5,826 nucleotides of DNA from the NCBI GenBank assembly GCA_025455125.1, contig JALONE010000083.1, positions 1 through 5,826 on the forward strand, given 5' to 3'. Shown piece after piece: positions 1-5,608 of the stretch (within the stretch, counting starts at the first letter, position 1; each line of letters begins with the position of its first letter). Position numbers and translations under genes: made by a program. The stretch is from Bacteroidota bacterium (GTDB taxonomy: Bacteria > Bacteroidota > Ignavibacteria > UBA10030). Below the pieces are notes generated by a model, which was not told where the DNA came from, did no database searches, and was given only the letters and a program-made list of their open reading frames with translations.

Positions 1-915
1 ATCGGCCACAATGCCATAATCGGCGACCTGGAAGATCGGAGCGTCCTTGTCCTTATTGATAGCGACGATATACTTCGAGGAAGACATTCCGGCAAGATGC
101 TGGATCGCACCGGAAACGGCAACGGCGACATAGAGAGACGGAGAGACGGTCTTTCCGGTCTGTCCCACTTGTTCGGCGTGCGGACGCCATCCGGCATCCA
201 CCACGGCGCGCGACGCACCGACTGCAGCGCCGAGCGTCGAGGCAAGCTCCTCGATCATGCCGAAGTTCTCCGGACCCTTGAGCCCGCGGCCGCCTGTAAC
301 GATGATATCTGCTTCCGCGACATCGAGTTTTCCGGCGGCTTGCATCGTTTCGGTGACCCGGGCGCCGAAGTCCGCATCGGATAATGAAACATCTACGGAC
401 TGCGGTGCAACGGGAGAACCCGGAGTTCCAGGAGCAAAGATGTTCGGCCGAAGCGTGAAAACCTTGACCGGCGAGGCGATAGAAACGTCGGTCCAGGCTT
501 TGCCGGCGTACACGGGGCGCGTTGCGACGATATTGCCGGCCTCAACCTTCAACGCGATGACATCGGCGGCAAGTCCGGCGTCCAATTTGACGGAGACGCG
601 GGGAGCCAGGTCTTTGCCCAAGGCTGTGGCGGGGATGAACACCGCCTGCGCTTGTCGTTGAGCTGCGACCGCCGCGACGACCTTGGCGTATGCCGTTACC
701 GAATACTTCTCGAGTGCCGGTTGTTCGACGCACAGAACGTGCTGTGCGCCATACGCTCCGCATTCGCCCGCAACGGCGGCAACAGCGCTGCCGATGACGA
801 GCGCAGTGACCTCTCCGCCGGTTTGATCGGCGATCGTCCGGGCGGCACGGACCGCCTCGAAGGAGGCTTTCTTCAGCTTGTTGTCTCGTTGTTCAGCGAC
901 GACCAGGATCTTCAT
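1..915 (-). CDS. etfA: Electron transfer flavoprotein, alpha subunit (3' end outside window)
   Basis: EtfA pairs with EtfB to form a soluble flavoprotein that accepts electrons from dehydrogenases (typically acyl-CoA dehydrogenases) and passes them to the quinone pool through ETF:quinone oxidoreductase. The reverse strand reads without a stop from ATG at 915 to the window edge, giving 305 residues that begin MKILVVAEQ. The family is usually about 310-325 residues, so only the last dozen or so are missing. The C-terminal FAD domain is clear: VTGGRGLKGPENF near 206-218, GASRAVVDAGW at 233-243, QVGQTGKTVSP at 249-259, SGAIQHLAGM at 268-277 and AINKDKDAPIF at 285-295. The N-terminal half (1-190) is the less conserved domain that packs against EtfB. 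Residues 266-267 are AV where I would expect GI before SGAIQH, a mild substitution. It lies 40 bases downstream of etfB on the same strand, so the two are almost certainly one operon. The ribosome site is weak (GGAT about 7 bases upstream). Confidence 0.95.
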   Translation of the reverse strand, partial: MKILVVAEQRDNKLKKASFEAVRAARTIADQTGGEVTALVIGSAVAAVAGECGAYGAQHVLCVEQPALEKYSVTAYAKVVAAVAAQRQAQAVFIPATALGKDLAPRVSVKLDAGLAADVIALKVEAGNIVATRPVYAGKAWTDVSIASPVKVFTLRPNIFAPGTPGSPVAPQSVDVSLSDADFGARVTETMQAAGKLDVAEADIIVTGGRGLKGPENFGMIEELASTLGAAVGASRAVVDAGWRPHAEQVGQTGKTVSPSLYVAVAVSGAIQHLAGMSSSKYIVAINKDKDAPIFQVADYGIVAD

Positions 916-955
916 GATTCATCCAATTTCGTTGAGTGAAGGAAACGCGATGCGC

Positions 956-1702
956 TCAGATGACCTTTGCTTCCTCGCGGAGCAGGCGCACGAGTTCAGG
1001 AACGGCGGACACATCCGTCCCGACGATCTTGCCGGGGTTCTTTGACGGCGGCTTCCGCATGCCGACGAGTTCCGTCTTTGGCGCGCACACGGTCGCGGGG
1101 CGTTCCTCGATCGGCTTGCTCTTCGCTGCCATGATGCCCTTGAGGGACGGATACCGGGGATCATTCAATCCCTTCTGTGCGGTGAAGACCGCGGGAAGCG
1201 TCAGCTGGACTTTCTCTCGTCCTCCTTCGATCTCGCGCTCCGCGACGGCATTCGTGCCGGTAACCTCGAGTCTCACCACGACGGAAGCGGAGGGAAGGCC
1301 GAGCATTTCTGCGACCATTCCGCCGACCGCAGCGTCATCGCTGTCGACCGACTGCTTGCCGAAGAAGACCGCATCGGGGGACTGCTCTTTGATGTAGTCG
1401 GCGAGAGCGCGAGCGACGGCGAAGGAATCGCGCGGCGAGTCATCCTTCAGCAGGACAGCCTTGTCGACTCCCATGGCGAGGGCTTTGCGAAGTGTTTCCT
1501 TGTGTGCATCGGTGCCGAGGGAGACGGCGATCACTTCTCCGCCGTTCTTCTCCTTCAGGCGGAGGCATTCCTCGAGAGCGAATTCGTCGTAGGGGTTCAG
1601 GACGAACGTGACGCCGGTCTTGTCGATCGACTTGGCGTCGCCGGCGACGTTGATCTTAGCTGCCGTATCGGGGACGTGGTTGATGCAGGCGATGAGTTTC
1701 AT
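956..1702 (-). CDS. etfB: Electron transfer flavoprotein, beta subunit
   Basis: EtfB is the partner of the neighbouring EtfA. In the family it binds AMP and carries the loop that docks onto dehydrogenases. From the ATG at 1702 the protein is 248 residues, the usual family length (about 250-260), and begins MKLIACINHVPDT, where family members normally start. The frame stays open for 57 more codons upstream, but that stretch looks nothing like an ETF, so the longer start is rejected. Visible family motifs are LNPYDEFALEE (35-45), ALAMGVDKAVLL (74-85), FFGKQSVDSDDAAVG (113-127), LPAVFTAQKGLNDPRYPSL (169-187) and the docking-loop region GIMAAKSKPIE (189-199). The segment DSDDAAVGGM differs from the GDTAQVGP form I associate with electron-bifurcating ETFs, which leans towards an ordinary ETF; this is inference. 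No strong Shine-Dalgarno sequence precedes it. A large palindrome sits 170-220 bases upstream and could be its control site or the upstream gene's 3' end. Confidence 0.95.
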   Translation of the reverse strand: MKLIACINHVPDTAAKINVAGDAKSIDKTGVTFVLNPYDEFALEECLRLKEKNGGEVIAVSLGTDAHKETLRKALAMGVDKAVLLKDDSPRDSFAVARALADYIKEQSPDAVFFGKQSVDSDDAAVGGMVAEMLGLPSASVVVRLEVTGTNAVAEREIEGGREKVQLTLPAVFTAQKGLNDPRYPSLKGIMAAKSKPIEERPATVCAPKTELVGMRKPPSKNPGKIVGTDVSAVPELVRLLREEAKVI

Positions 1703-1871
1703 GGAAATCCGTGGTTGTTGATCGAGTGCTTCGAAACTTAGGGAATTGTTCTGAGACGAGCAAGGGAACGGACCAGAAATGGATGATGAATTACCAGGAG
1801 TGCATGTGGAATTTGCTTGCGTGAAACGGGAGGAAGAGCGATCTTGCAAAAGAACGTGATGAGCAGGTTGC

Positions 1872-1892
1872 ACATGAAGGTTCCCTTCATGT
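1872..1892. promoter_or_regulatory. 21-base palindrome, candidate operator upstream of etfBA
   Basis: ACATGAAGG-TTC-CCTTCATGT is a perfect 9-base inverted repeat around a 3-base centre. A shorter relative, GAAGG-GAA-CCTTC, lies at 1909-1921. The two centres are 33 bases apart, close to three helical turns, which would put two bound dimers on the same DNA face. The short AT-rich stretch between them (about 1890-1907) is the only AT-rich part of this gap. I saw no convincing -35/-10 pair for etfB, so the operator reading is tentative. Confidence 0.35.
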
Positions 1893-1921
1893 ATGACTTA
1901 AATGAGCTGAAGGGAACCTTC
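1876..1921. repeat. Perfect 14-bp inverted repeat, 18-base loop, between dehydratase and etfB
   Basis: The arms GAAGGTTCCCTTCA (1876-1889) and TGAAGGGAACCTTC (1908-1921) are exact reverse complements. Read leftward, the hairpin starts 7 bases after the dehydratase stop codon, a typical place for a 3'-end structure. No run of U follows it on either strand, so it is not a classic intrinsic terminator. Each arm is also a palindrome of its own, so the same sequence can fold as one long stem or as two small hairpins. It may be a transcript-end or stabilising hairpin for the dehydratase, or a double operator upstream of etfB. I cannot decide between these from sequence alone. Confidence 0.75.
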
Positions 1922-1928
1922 GGGAGAT

Positions 1929-2879
1929 TCAAGCATAGATCCGCCTGATCATCTCCGCCTCCACATTCCCTCCGCTGATGATCGCACACACCGTCTTGTC
2001 GCTCAACCCCAGCACATTGTGATACACCGCCGCCGGCGCGACAGCTCCCGTCGGTTCGGCCACCGTCTTCATCCGCTCAAACAAGAAACGCATCATCTCC
2101 AGCACCTGCGCATCCGTGACCGTCACGATGTCGTCCACGTGCTTCTGCATGATCTCGAAGTTGCGCGTTCCGACCGCCTGCGTGCGCATGCCGTCCGCGA
2201 TCGTGTCGGGGGGATCGATCCGGACGATCGAACCGCCGCGCAGGGAACGCTGAGCGTCGTTTGCGGGTTCGGTCTCCACGCCGATGACCTTTACGCCGGG
2301 CCAGAGATGTTTCGCGGCGACGGCGCTTCCGCCGATCAGTCCTCCTCCGCCGACCGGAACAAAGAGATAGTCGAGCGTCTTCAGTTCGTCGCCGACCTCG
2401 AGTGTCGCGGTTCCCTGGCCGGCGATGATCTTGTCGTCGTTGAAGGGATGGACCGGGACAAGTCCCTGCTCATCGGCGTAGCGTTTTGCGACCCGTTCCC
2501 GGTCGTCGAGGGAGTTCTCGCAGAATACAACCTCAGCGCCATAACCGCGCGTAGCATCGGCTTTCACTGCCGGACTGTTCTTTGGCATGATCACCACCGC
2601 CCGAACGCCAAGGAGTTTCGCCGCCAGGGCAGCCCCTTGGGCATGGTTTCCCGAGGAATGCGCAACAATCCCCCGTTGTCGTTCCTCGGGAGAAAGCGAA
2701 GCGATCTTATTGTAGGCGCCGCGGATCTTGAATGCCCCGATACGCTGCAGATTCTCGGCCTTCAAAAAGACCCGATTTCCGCAATATGCGTTGAAGGTGG
2801 AGGAGGAAAGAAGGGGAGTGCGGTGGACCACGGGCCGAACCACCCGCTCCGCCGCCAGAATATCGTCAAAGGTGATCAT
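1929..2879 (-). CDS. PLP-dependent threonine/serine dehydratase, no ACT domain
   Basis: This is a fold-type II PLP enzyme of the threonine dehydratase/serine racemase family. It probably deaminates L-threonine to 2-oxobutanoate, and L-serine to pyruvate. The protein of 316 residues starts at MITFDDILAAERVV, where catabolic dehydratases of this family usually begin. An ATG 19 codons upstream (2936) would add an unconserved, Cys/Leu-rich tail and is rejected. Visible sites: GAFKIRGA at 48-55 with the PLP lysine K51, SSGNHAQG at 75-82, the glycine-rich phosphate loop GGGGL at 177-181, TIADGMRT at 226-233, EPTGA at 275-279 and SGGN at 302-305 (S302 should face the PLP ring nitrogen). E202, A206 and D208 line up with the metal site known in serine racemase. 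It lacks the C-terminal regulatory ACT domain of biosynthetic IlvA, so isoleucine feedback is unlikely. Serine racemase activity remains possible, so no symbol is given. Confidence 0.93.
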   Translation of the reverse strand: MITFDDILAAERVVRPVVHRTPLLSSSTFNAYCGNRVFLKAENLQRIGAFKIRGAYNKIASLSPEERQRGIVAHSSGNHAQGAALAAKLLGVRAVVIMPKNSPAVKADATRGYGAEVVFCENSLDDRERVAKRYADEQGLVPVHPFNDDKIIAGQGTATLEVGDELKTLDYLFVPVGGGGLIGGSAVAAKHLWPGVKVIGVETEPANDAQRSLRGGSIVRIDPPDTIADGMRTQAVGTRNFEIMQKHVDDIVTVTDAQVLEMMRFLFERMKTVAEPTGAVAPAAVYHNVLGLSDKTVCAIISGGNVEAEMIRRIYA

Positions 2880-2884
2880 ACCAC

Positions 2885-2913
2885 AACATAGAAAGCCAAG
2901 ACGCAAAAAGCAA
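2885..2913 (-). promoter_or_regulatory. Possible promoter of the dehydratase gene
   Basis: On the minus strand, TTGCTT (2913-2908), a 17-base spacer and TATGTT (2890-2885) resemble a sigma-70 promoter, matching 3 of 6 and 4 of 6 consensus bases. Transcription would begin at about 2878, essentially at the ATG at 2879, which would make the message leaderless. This agrees with the absence of a Shine-Dalgarno sequence, but the match is modest and the lineage may use a different promoter consensus. Confidence 0.22.
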
Positions 2914-2939
2914 AGTCCCATCCGATCACCAATCAAAGA

Positions 2940-2955
2940 TCAATAATCAATAATC
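2940..2955. repeat. Short AT-rich tandem repeat (TCAATAA) in the divergent promoter gap
   Basis: TCAATAA occurs twice in tandem (2940-2946, 2947-2953), followed by TC and preceded by the degenerate unit TCAAAGA (2933-2939). It lies in the 128-base gap between the divergent dehydratase and TrpR-like genes and is far more AT-rich than its surroundings. It may be simple slippage sequence or an UP-element-like stretch upstream of the TTGACA at 2966. No function can be assigned. Confidence 0.5.
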
Positions 2956-2965
2956 TTCAGTCCCC

Positions 2966-2994
2966 TTGACATTCATTGTCCTTCTTCCTACTTT
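2966..2994 (+). promoter_or_regulatory. Promoter of the TrpR-like regulator gene
   Basis: A perfect TTGACA -35 (2966-2971) is followed by an optimal 17-base spacer and the -10 TACTTT (2989-2994), which keeps the important T, A and final T. Transcription would start near 3001, only about 7 bases before the ATG at 3008. The -10 overlaps the left half of the palindrome at 2990-3007, so a protein bound there would block RNA polymerase. Confidence 0.5.
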
Positions 2995-3007
2995 ATCTAA
3001 GTAAAGT
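2990..3007. promoter_or_regulatory. Candidate operator, copy 1 (ACTTTA-N6-TAAAGT)
   Basis: ACTTTATCTAAGTAAAGT is an 18-base inverted repeat with perfect 6-base arms. The flanking T2989 and A3008 also pair, making 7-base arms. It ends at the base before the ATG of the TrpR-like gene and overlaps the promoter's -10. A near-identical copy (16 of 18 bases) abuts the ATG of hisG. Two copies at the same position relative to two start codons, next to a gene for a TrpR-fold DNA-binding protein, make an operator for that protein the simplest explanation. Confidence 0.68.
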
Positions 3008-3304
3008 ATGAAGCGCCCAACCCCCAAAGAGATCGACGACCTGTACGAGGCAGTGCTTCGGCTGGAATCCGTGGAAGAATGCCGCAAGTTCTTCCGGGAC
3101 CTGCTGACGGAGACCGAGATCCGCGAGATGGCGGAACGGTGGTCCGCCGCGCAGATGCTGGCGAACGGCGTTCCGTACACGGAGATCGAGCAACGGACCG
3201 GACTCAGTTCCCGCACGATCGCGCGCGTGGCACAATGGCTCAAGCAAGGCCGCGGCGGCTATGCGATGATGCTCAAGCGCGTCCGAGGACGGCAATCAGA
3301 GTGA
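3008..3304 (+). CDS. TrpR-related regulator, YerC/YecD family; likely his operon repressor
   Basis: This 98-residue, all-helical protein belongs to the YerC/YecD branch of the Trp repressor family, whose members are about 95-105 residues. Family features are the N-terminal helices with LESVEECRKFFRDLLTETEI (from about 19), MAERWSAAQML (41-51) and the helix-turn-helix at about 57-78 (YTEIEQRTGLSSRTIARVAQWL). The end, GRGGYAMMLKRV, matches the family's G..AY...L.RV ending. By eye, T34, R44 and R73 align with Thr44, Arg54 and Arg84 of E. coli TrpR's tryptophan pocket, while V74 replaces Gly85, so a different amino-acid effector is plausible. It sits 49 bases ahead of hisG, and both genes carry the same palindrome at their start codons. 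I infer a cytoplasmic dimer that represses its own gene and the his operon, probably with histidine as signal. I recall YerC-family proteins being proposed as HisR in Gram-positive bacteria, but cannot check it. No Shine-Dalgarno sequence precedes the ATG. Confidence 0.92.
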   Translation: MKRPTPKEIDDLYEAVLRLESVEECRKFFRDLLTETEIREMAERWSAAQMLANGVPYTEIEQRTGLSSRTIARVAQWLKQGRGGYAMMLKRVRGRQSE

Positions 3305-3335
3305 TGAACGCAGACGACATTTTTTTTGACGAAAC

Positions 3336-3353
3336 ACTTTATCAGAGTAAAGT
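3336..3353. promoter_or_regulatory. Candidate operator, copy 2 (ACTTTA-N6-TAAAGT), at hisG
   Basis: ACTTTATCAGAGTAAAGT ends directly at the hisG ATG (3354) and matches copy 1 except at its two central bases; the following ATG extends the identity. The inner TC..AG is the same in both copies although it is not part of the symmetry. Just upstream is an eight-T run (3320-3327) leading into TTGACG (3326-3331). With a 16-base spacer, the right arm TAAAGT would serve as a -10, but transcription would then start near 3360, inside the annotated hisG. Alternatively hisG is read from the upstream promoter and a bound repressor here acts as a roadblock. Confidence 0.65.
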
Positions 3354-4229
3354 ATGCTTGCAACCAACGGACGTTTGAAGATCGCGCTGCAGCGCAGCGG
3401 ACGCCTGACCGATGAATCGATCGGCTTGCTCCGCGCCTGCGGACTGGAATTCGAATTCCAAAAGCAAAGCCTCTATTCCCCGTCACGGAATTTCCCGCTC
3501 GACATTCTCGCCATCCGGGACGACGATATTCCTGAGTACGTGCAGGACGGCGTTGCCGACCTGGGCATTGTGGGACAGAACATCCTTCGGGAGAAGAAGA
3601 CCCGTGTGAAGGAACTGCTTCCTCTGGGGTTCGGACGTTGTCGGCTGATGATCAGCGTTCCCCAGCGGTCGACGATACGCGCGACGCGGGACCTGAAACG
3701 AAAACGCATCGGCACGACGTATCCGGGAATTCTGCAACGGTTTCTGACTGAGCAAGGAGTGAACGCGGAGATCATCAAGCTCTCGGGGTCGGTCGAATTG
3801 GCTCCGACGCTCGATGTGGCCGATGCCATCTGCGACATCGTCTCGACCGGAAGCACGGCGCGCATGAACGGTCTCCGTCCTCTGTTGACCGTTCTCGAAT
3901 CAGAAGCGGTGCTGATTGCGAACCGACGGTCGCTCCAAGAGAAAGCGAAGAAGGCCGATATTGAACGCCTGCTGATCCGCGCCCGCGGATATCTGGAAGC
4001 ACGCGGCAAGCGCTATCTCATGATGAATGCCCCCGCGAAGGCGGTTCCTCATCTGAAACGGATCATCCCGAGCCTGAAGAGCCCGACGGTCGTTCCGCTG
4101 GCTGACTCCGGCATGGTCGCCGTCCATTCTGTGGTGGCGGAAGATGTCTTCTGGGACGTGATGGAGAACCTGAAGAAGGCCGGCGCATCCGACATCATCG
4201 TCACACCGATCGAGACGATCATCCGATGA
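3354..4229 (+). CDS. hisG: ATP phosphoribosyltransferase, long form
   Basis: HisG catalyses the first, committed step of histidine biosynthesis, joining ATP and PRPP to give phosphoribosyl-ATP. The protein is 291 residues, the long, self-sufficient form that carries its own C-terminal regulatory domain and does not need HisZ. The catalytic part shows LKIALQRSGRLTDESI (8-23), GVADLGIVGQNIL (66-78), SGSVELAPTLDVADAICDIV (144-163) and the PRPP loop STGSTARMNGL (164-174). Residues from about 215 form the ACT-like HisG_C domain that binds histidine for feedback inhibition (YLMMNAPAKAV at 221-231, DSGMVAVHSVV at 251-261). The chosen ATG adds a short MLATNGR tail before the usual start of similarity. 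A TTG at 3375 (LKIALQ) is a possible alternative start. The gene overlaps hisD by 4 bases (ATGA), so the two are translationally coupled. The operator-like palindrome touches its start codon. Confidence 0.96.
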   Translation: MLATNGRLKIALQRSGRLTDESIGLLRACGLEFEFQKQSLYSPSRNFPLDILAIRDDDIPEYVQDGVADLGIVGQNILREKKTRVKELLPLGFGRCRLMISVPQRSTIRATRDLKRKRIGTTYPGILQRFLTEQGVNAEIIKLSGSVELAPTLDVADAICDIVSTGSTARMNGLRPLLTVLESEAVLIANRRSLQEKAKKADIERLLIRARGYLEARGKRYLMMNAPAKAVPHLKRIIPSLKSPTVVPLADSGMVAVHSVVAEDVFWDVMENLKKAGASDIIVTPIETIIR

Positions 4230-5521
4230 AACCGATCGATGTGTCATCCTATGCGCGCGCAGCGATTCGCGAGCTCCTTGCACGCGCTTCCGGCTCGTCC
4301 ACTGGCGACATGGATTCCGTTCGGACCATCTGTCGCGATGTGAAGGAGCGTGGCGATGAAGCAGTGCGTGAGTACTCGCGCCGCTTCGACAGCGTGAGCG
4401 TCGAAGAATTTGTGGTCCCGCGATCGTACTTGGAGTCGTCACTCGCGGAGATCTCCTCAGAACTCCGTCAGGCGCTTGAGACGGCTGCGGCCAATATTCG
4501 TGCGTTTCATGCGGCACAAATGCAGTCATCCGCAAAGGTCGAAACGATGCCGGGTGTTGTGTGCTGGCGAGAAGCGCGTCCGATCGATGCCGTGGGATTG
4601 TATGTCCCCGCGGGGAGTGCACCCCTTCCCTCTACCGCCCTCATGCTTGGTGTTCCCGCGACACTGGCAGGATGTCGGCGGATCGTTCTCTGCTCGCCCC
4701 CGAAACGGGACGGACGCATTGATCGAACAGTAGCTGCCGTCGCCGCATTCCTCGGTATCACCGAGGTCTATGCTGTCGGCGGGGTTCAGGCGATCGCGGC
4801 GTTGGCGTACGGAACGAAGAGCATCGAGCGCGTGGACAAGATATTCGGTCCGGGAAATAGGTTCGTCGCGGCTGCAAAACAACTGGTCTCGATTGATCCG
4901 AATGGTTGTGCTATCGACATGCTTGCGGGACCATCGGAGGTGCTGGTGATCGCGGATGAGACGGCCGATGCCCGCGCCGTCGCCTGGGACCTCCTTTCGC
5001 AGGCGGAGCATGATGCGGATGCGCAGGCGGTCCTCGTGACGACCAGCGGCGTTCTCGCGAACGGAGTGGCGAACGAACTAAAGGACGCATCGGAACGCGG
5101 AGGCCGCTACGCCGTTGTTCGTCAGTCGCTTGAGCATGTGAAACTGTTGGTCGTGCAAACGCTCGACGAAGCGATGAATATCTCAAATGACTACGCCCCC
5201 GAGCACTTGCTGATCAATACACGCAACGCCTTGCCGCTCGCGAGCGATGTCCGCAATGCGGGATCGGTGTTCATCGGTTCGTGGTCCCCTGTTGCGGTCG
5301 GCGACTATGCGTCCGGAACGAATCACACCTTGCCAACGAATGGAACTGCGAGGTCGACCGGCGGTCTTTCGCTTGCAAGTTTTCAGAAGCATGTCACGTT
5401 TCAGTCTTTGAGCCGCGACGGTCTGAGCGCCATCGCGCCCGCGGTCGTCACACTTGCAGAAGCGGAAGGTTTGCCTGCGCACGCGACATCTGTTTTATTT
5501 CGACTGGATATAGCATCGTAA
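4226..5521 (+). CDS. hisD: Histidinol dehydrogenase
   Basis: HisD carries out the last two steps of histidine biosynthesis, oxidising L-histidinol to histidinal and then histidine with two NAD+. It is a zinc enzyme acting as a cytoplasmic homodimer. The 431-residue length is typical. All residues known from the E. coli enzyme are present at the same numbers: zinc ligands Q259, H262, D360 and H419, and the catalytic pair E326-H327 in DYAPEHL. Other signatures are VGLYVPAG (123-130), FGPGN (207-211), IDMLAGPSEVLV (230-241) and GTNHTLPT (364-371). The ATG overlaps the hisG stop as ATGA, so no separate ribosome site is needed. No insertion, truncation or missing active-site residue is seen. An 87-base gap with a hairpin separates it from hisC. 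Confidence 0.98.
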   Translation: MKPIDVSSYARAAIRELLARASGSSTGDMDSVRTICRDVKERGDEAVREYSRRFDSVSVEEFVVPRSYLESSLAEISSELRQALETAAANIRAFHAAQMQSSAKVETMPGVVCWREARPIDAVGLYVPAGSAPLPSTALMLGVPATLAGCRRIVLCSPPKRDGRIDRTVAAVAAFLGITEVYAVGGVQAIAALAYGTKSIERVDKIFGPGNRFVAAAKQLVSIDPNGCAIDMLAGPSEVLVIADETADARAVAWDLLSQAEHDADAQAVLVTTSGVLANGVANELKDASERGGRYAVVRQSLEHVKLLVVQTLDEAMNISNDYAPEHLLINTRNALPLASDVRNAGSVFIGSWSPVAVGDYASGTNHTLPTNGTARSTGGLSLASFQKHVTFQSLSRDGLSAIAPAVVTLAEAEGLPAHATSVLFRLDIAS

Positions 5522-5540
5522 TCAGGCCGTTCTCTCTCTT

Positions 5541-5575
5541 GAGCGCCAATCTTCGACAAGCTCAGATTGACGCTC
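5541..5575. repeat. REP-like hairpin with TTCGACAAGCTCA loop between hisD and hisC
   Basis: The arms GAGCGCCAATC (5541-5551) and GATTGACGCTC (5565-5575) pair at 10 of 11 positions (one C-A mismatch) around the 13-base loop TTCGACAAGCTCA. I recognise this layout, variable complementary arms around that constant loop, as an interspersed short palindromic repeat common in many bacterial genomes. It is not followed by a proper U-run, so it is a poor intrinsic terminator. Within the his transcript it could partly attenuate expression, stabilise the upstream message, or simply be an inserted REP element. No other copy is in this window. Confidence 0.65.
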
Positions 5576-5608
5576 TTGTATCATGACACTTTCTGGGGTG
5601 GCAACAGT

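Larger units (their letters stand above)
1703..1928. other. Non-coding gap between dehydratase and etfB
   Basis: This 226-base gap separates the dehydratase stop from the etfB start. Its only clear content is the nested palindrome at 1872-1921. Reading towards etfB, the remaining 170 bases show no consensus promoter; the best pair is TTGCTC, 17 bases, TAAGTT (about 1762-1734), which matches the consensus at only half the positions. An open frame of about 45 codons crosses the gap, but it has no recognisable protein and overlaps the start of etfB's frame extension. The etfBA promoter is probably here but cannot be placed. Confidence 0.5.

Noticed and set aside
257..661. Plus-strand open frame of 134 codons opposite etfA
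   Set aside because: The minus strand encodes unmistakable EtfA motifs over the same bases; the plus-strand product is low-complexity and unrecognisable.
1703..1873. N-terminal extension of etfB by 57 codons
   Set aside because: The extension is Ser/Gln-rich with no ETF similarity, and family proteins begin at the MKLIACINHVPDT methionine.
1738..1989. Small minus-strand frame (83 codons) across the dehydratase/etfB gap
   Set aside because: It overlaps the dehydratase end out of frame and the palindrome, and shows no recognisable domain or ribosome site.
2019..2891. Open frame of 290 codons on the plus strand, opposite the dehydratase
   Set aside because: It is a full antisense shadow of a clearly recognised PLP enzyme, has no family motif, and is explained by codon bias in GC-rich DNA.
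2880..2936. Earlier dehydratase start at 2936
   Set aside because: The 19 extra residues are unlike family N-termini and overlap the region where a promoter is expected.
3320..3327. Eight-T run after the regulator gene as an intrinsic terminator
   Set aside because: No stem of useful length precedes it, so termination before hisG is not supported.
3445..3460. Perfect 16-base palindrome TGGAATTCGAATTCCA inside hisG
   Set aside because: It is explained by codons for the alternating Leu-Glu-Phe-Glu-Phe-Gln stretch, has no second copy, and lies about 90 bases inside a coding region.
3900..4622. Open frame of 240 codons on the minus strand across the hisG/hisD junction
   Set aside because: It is antisense to two certain genes, with Arg/His/Pro-rich composition typical of a shadow frame.
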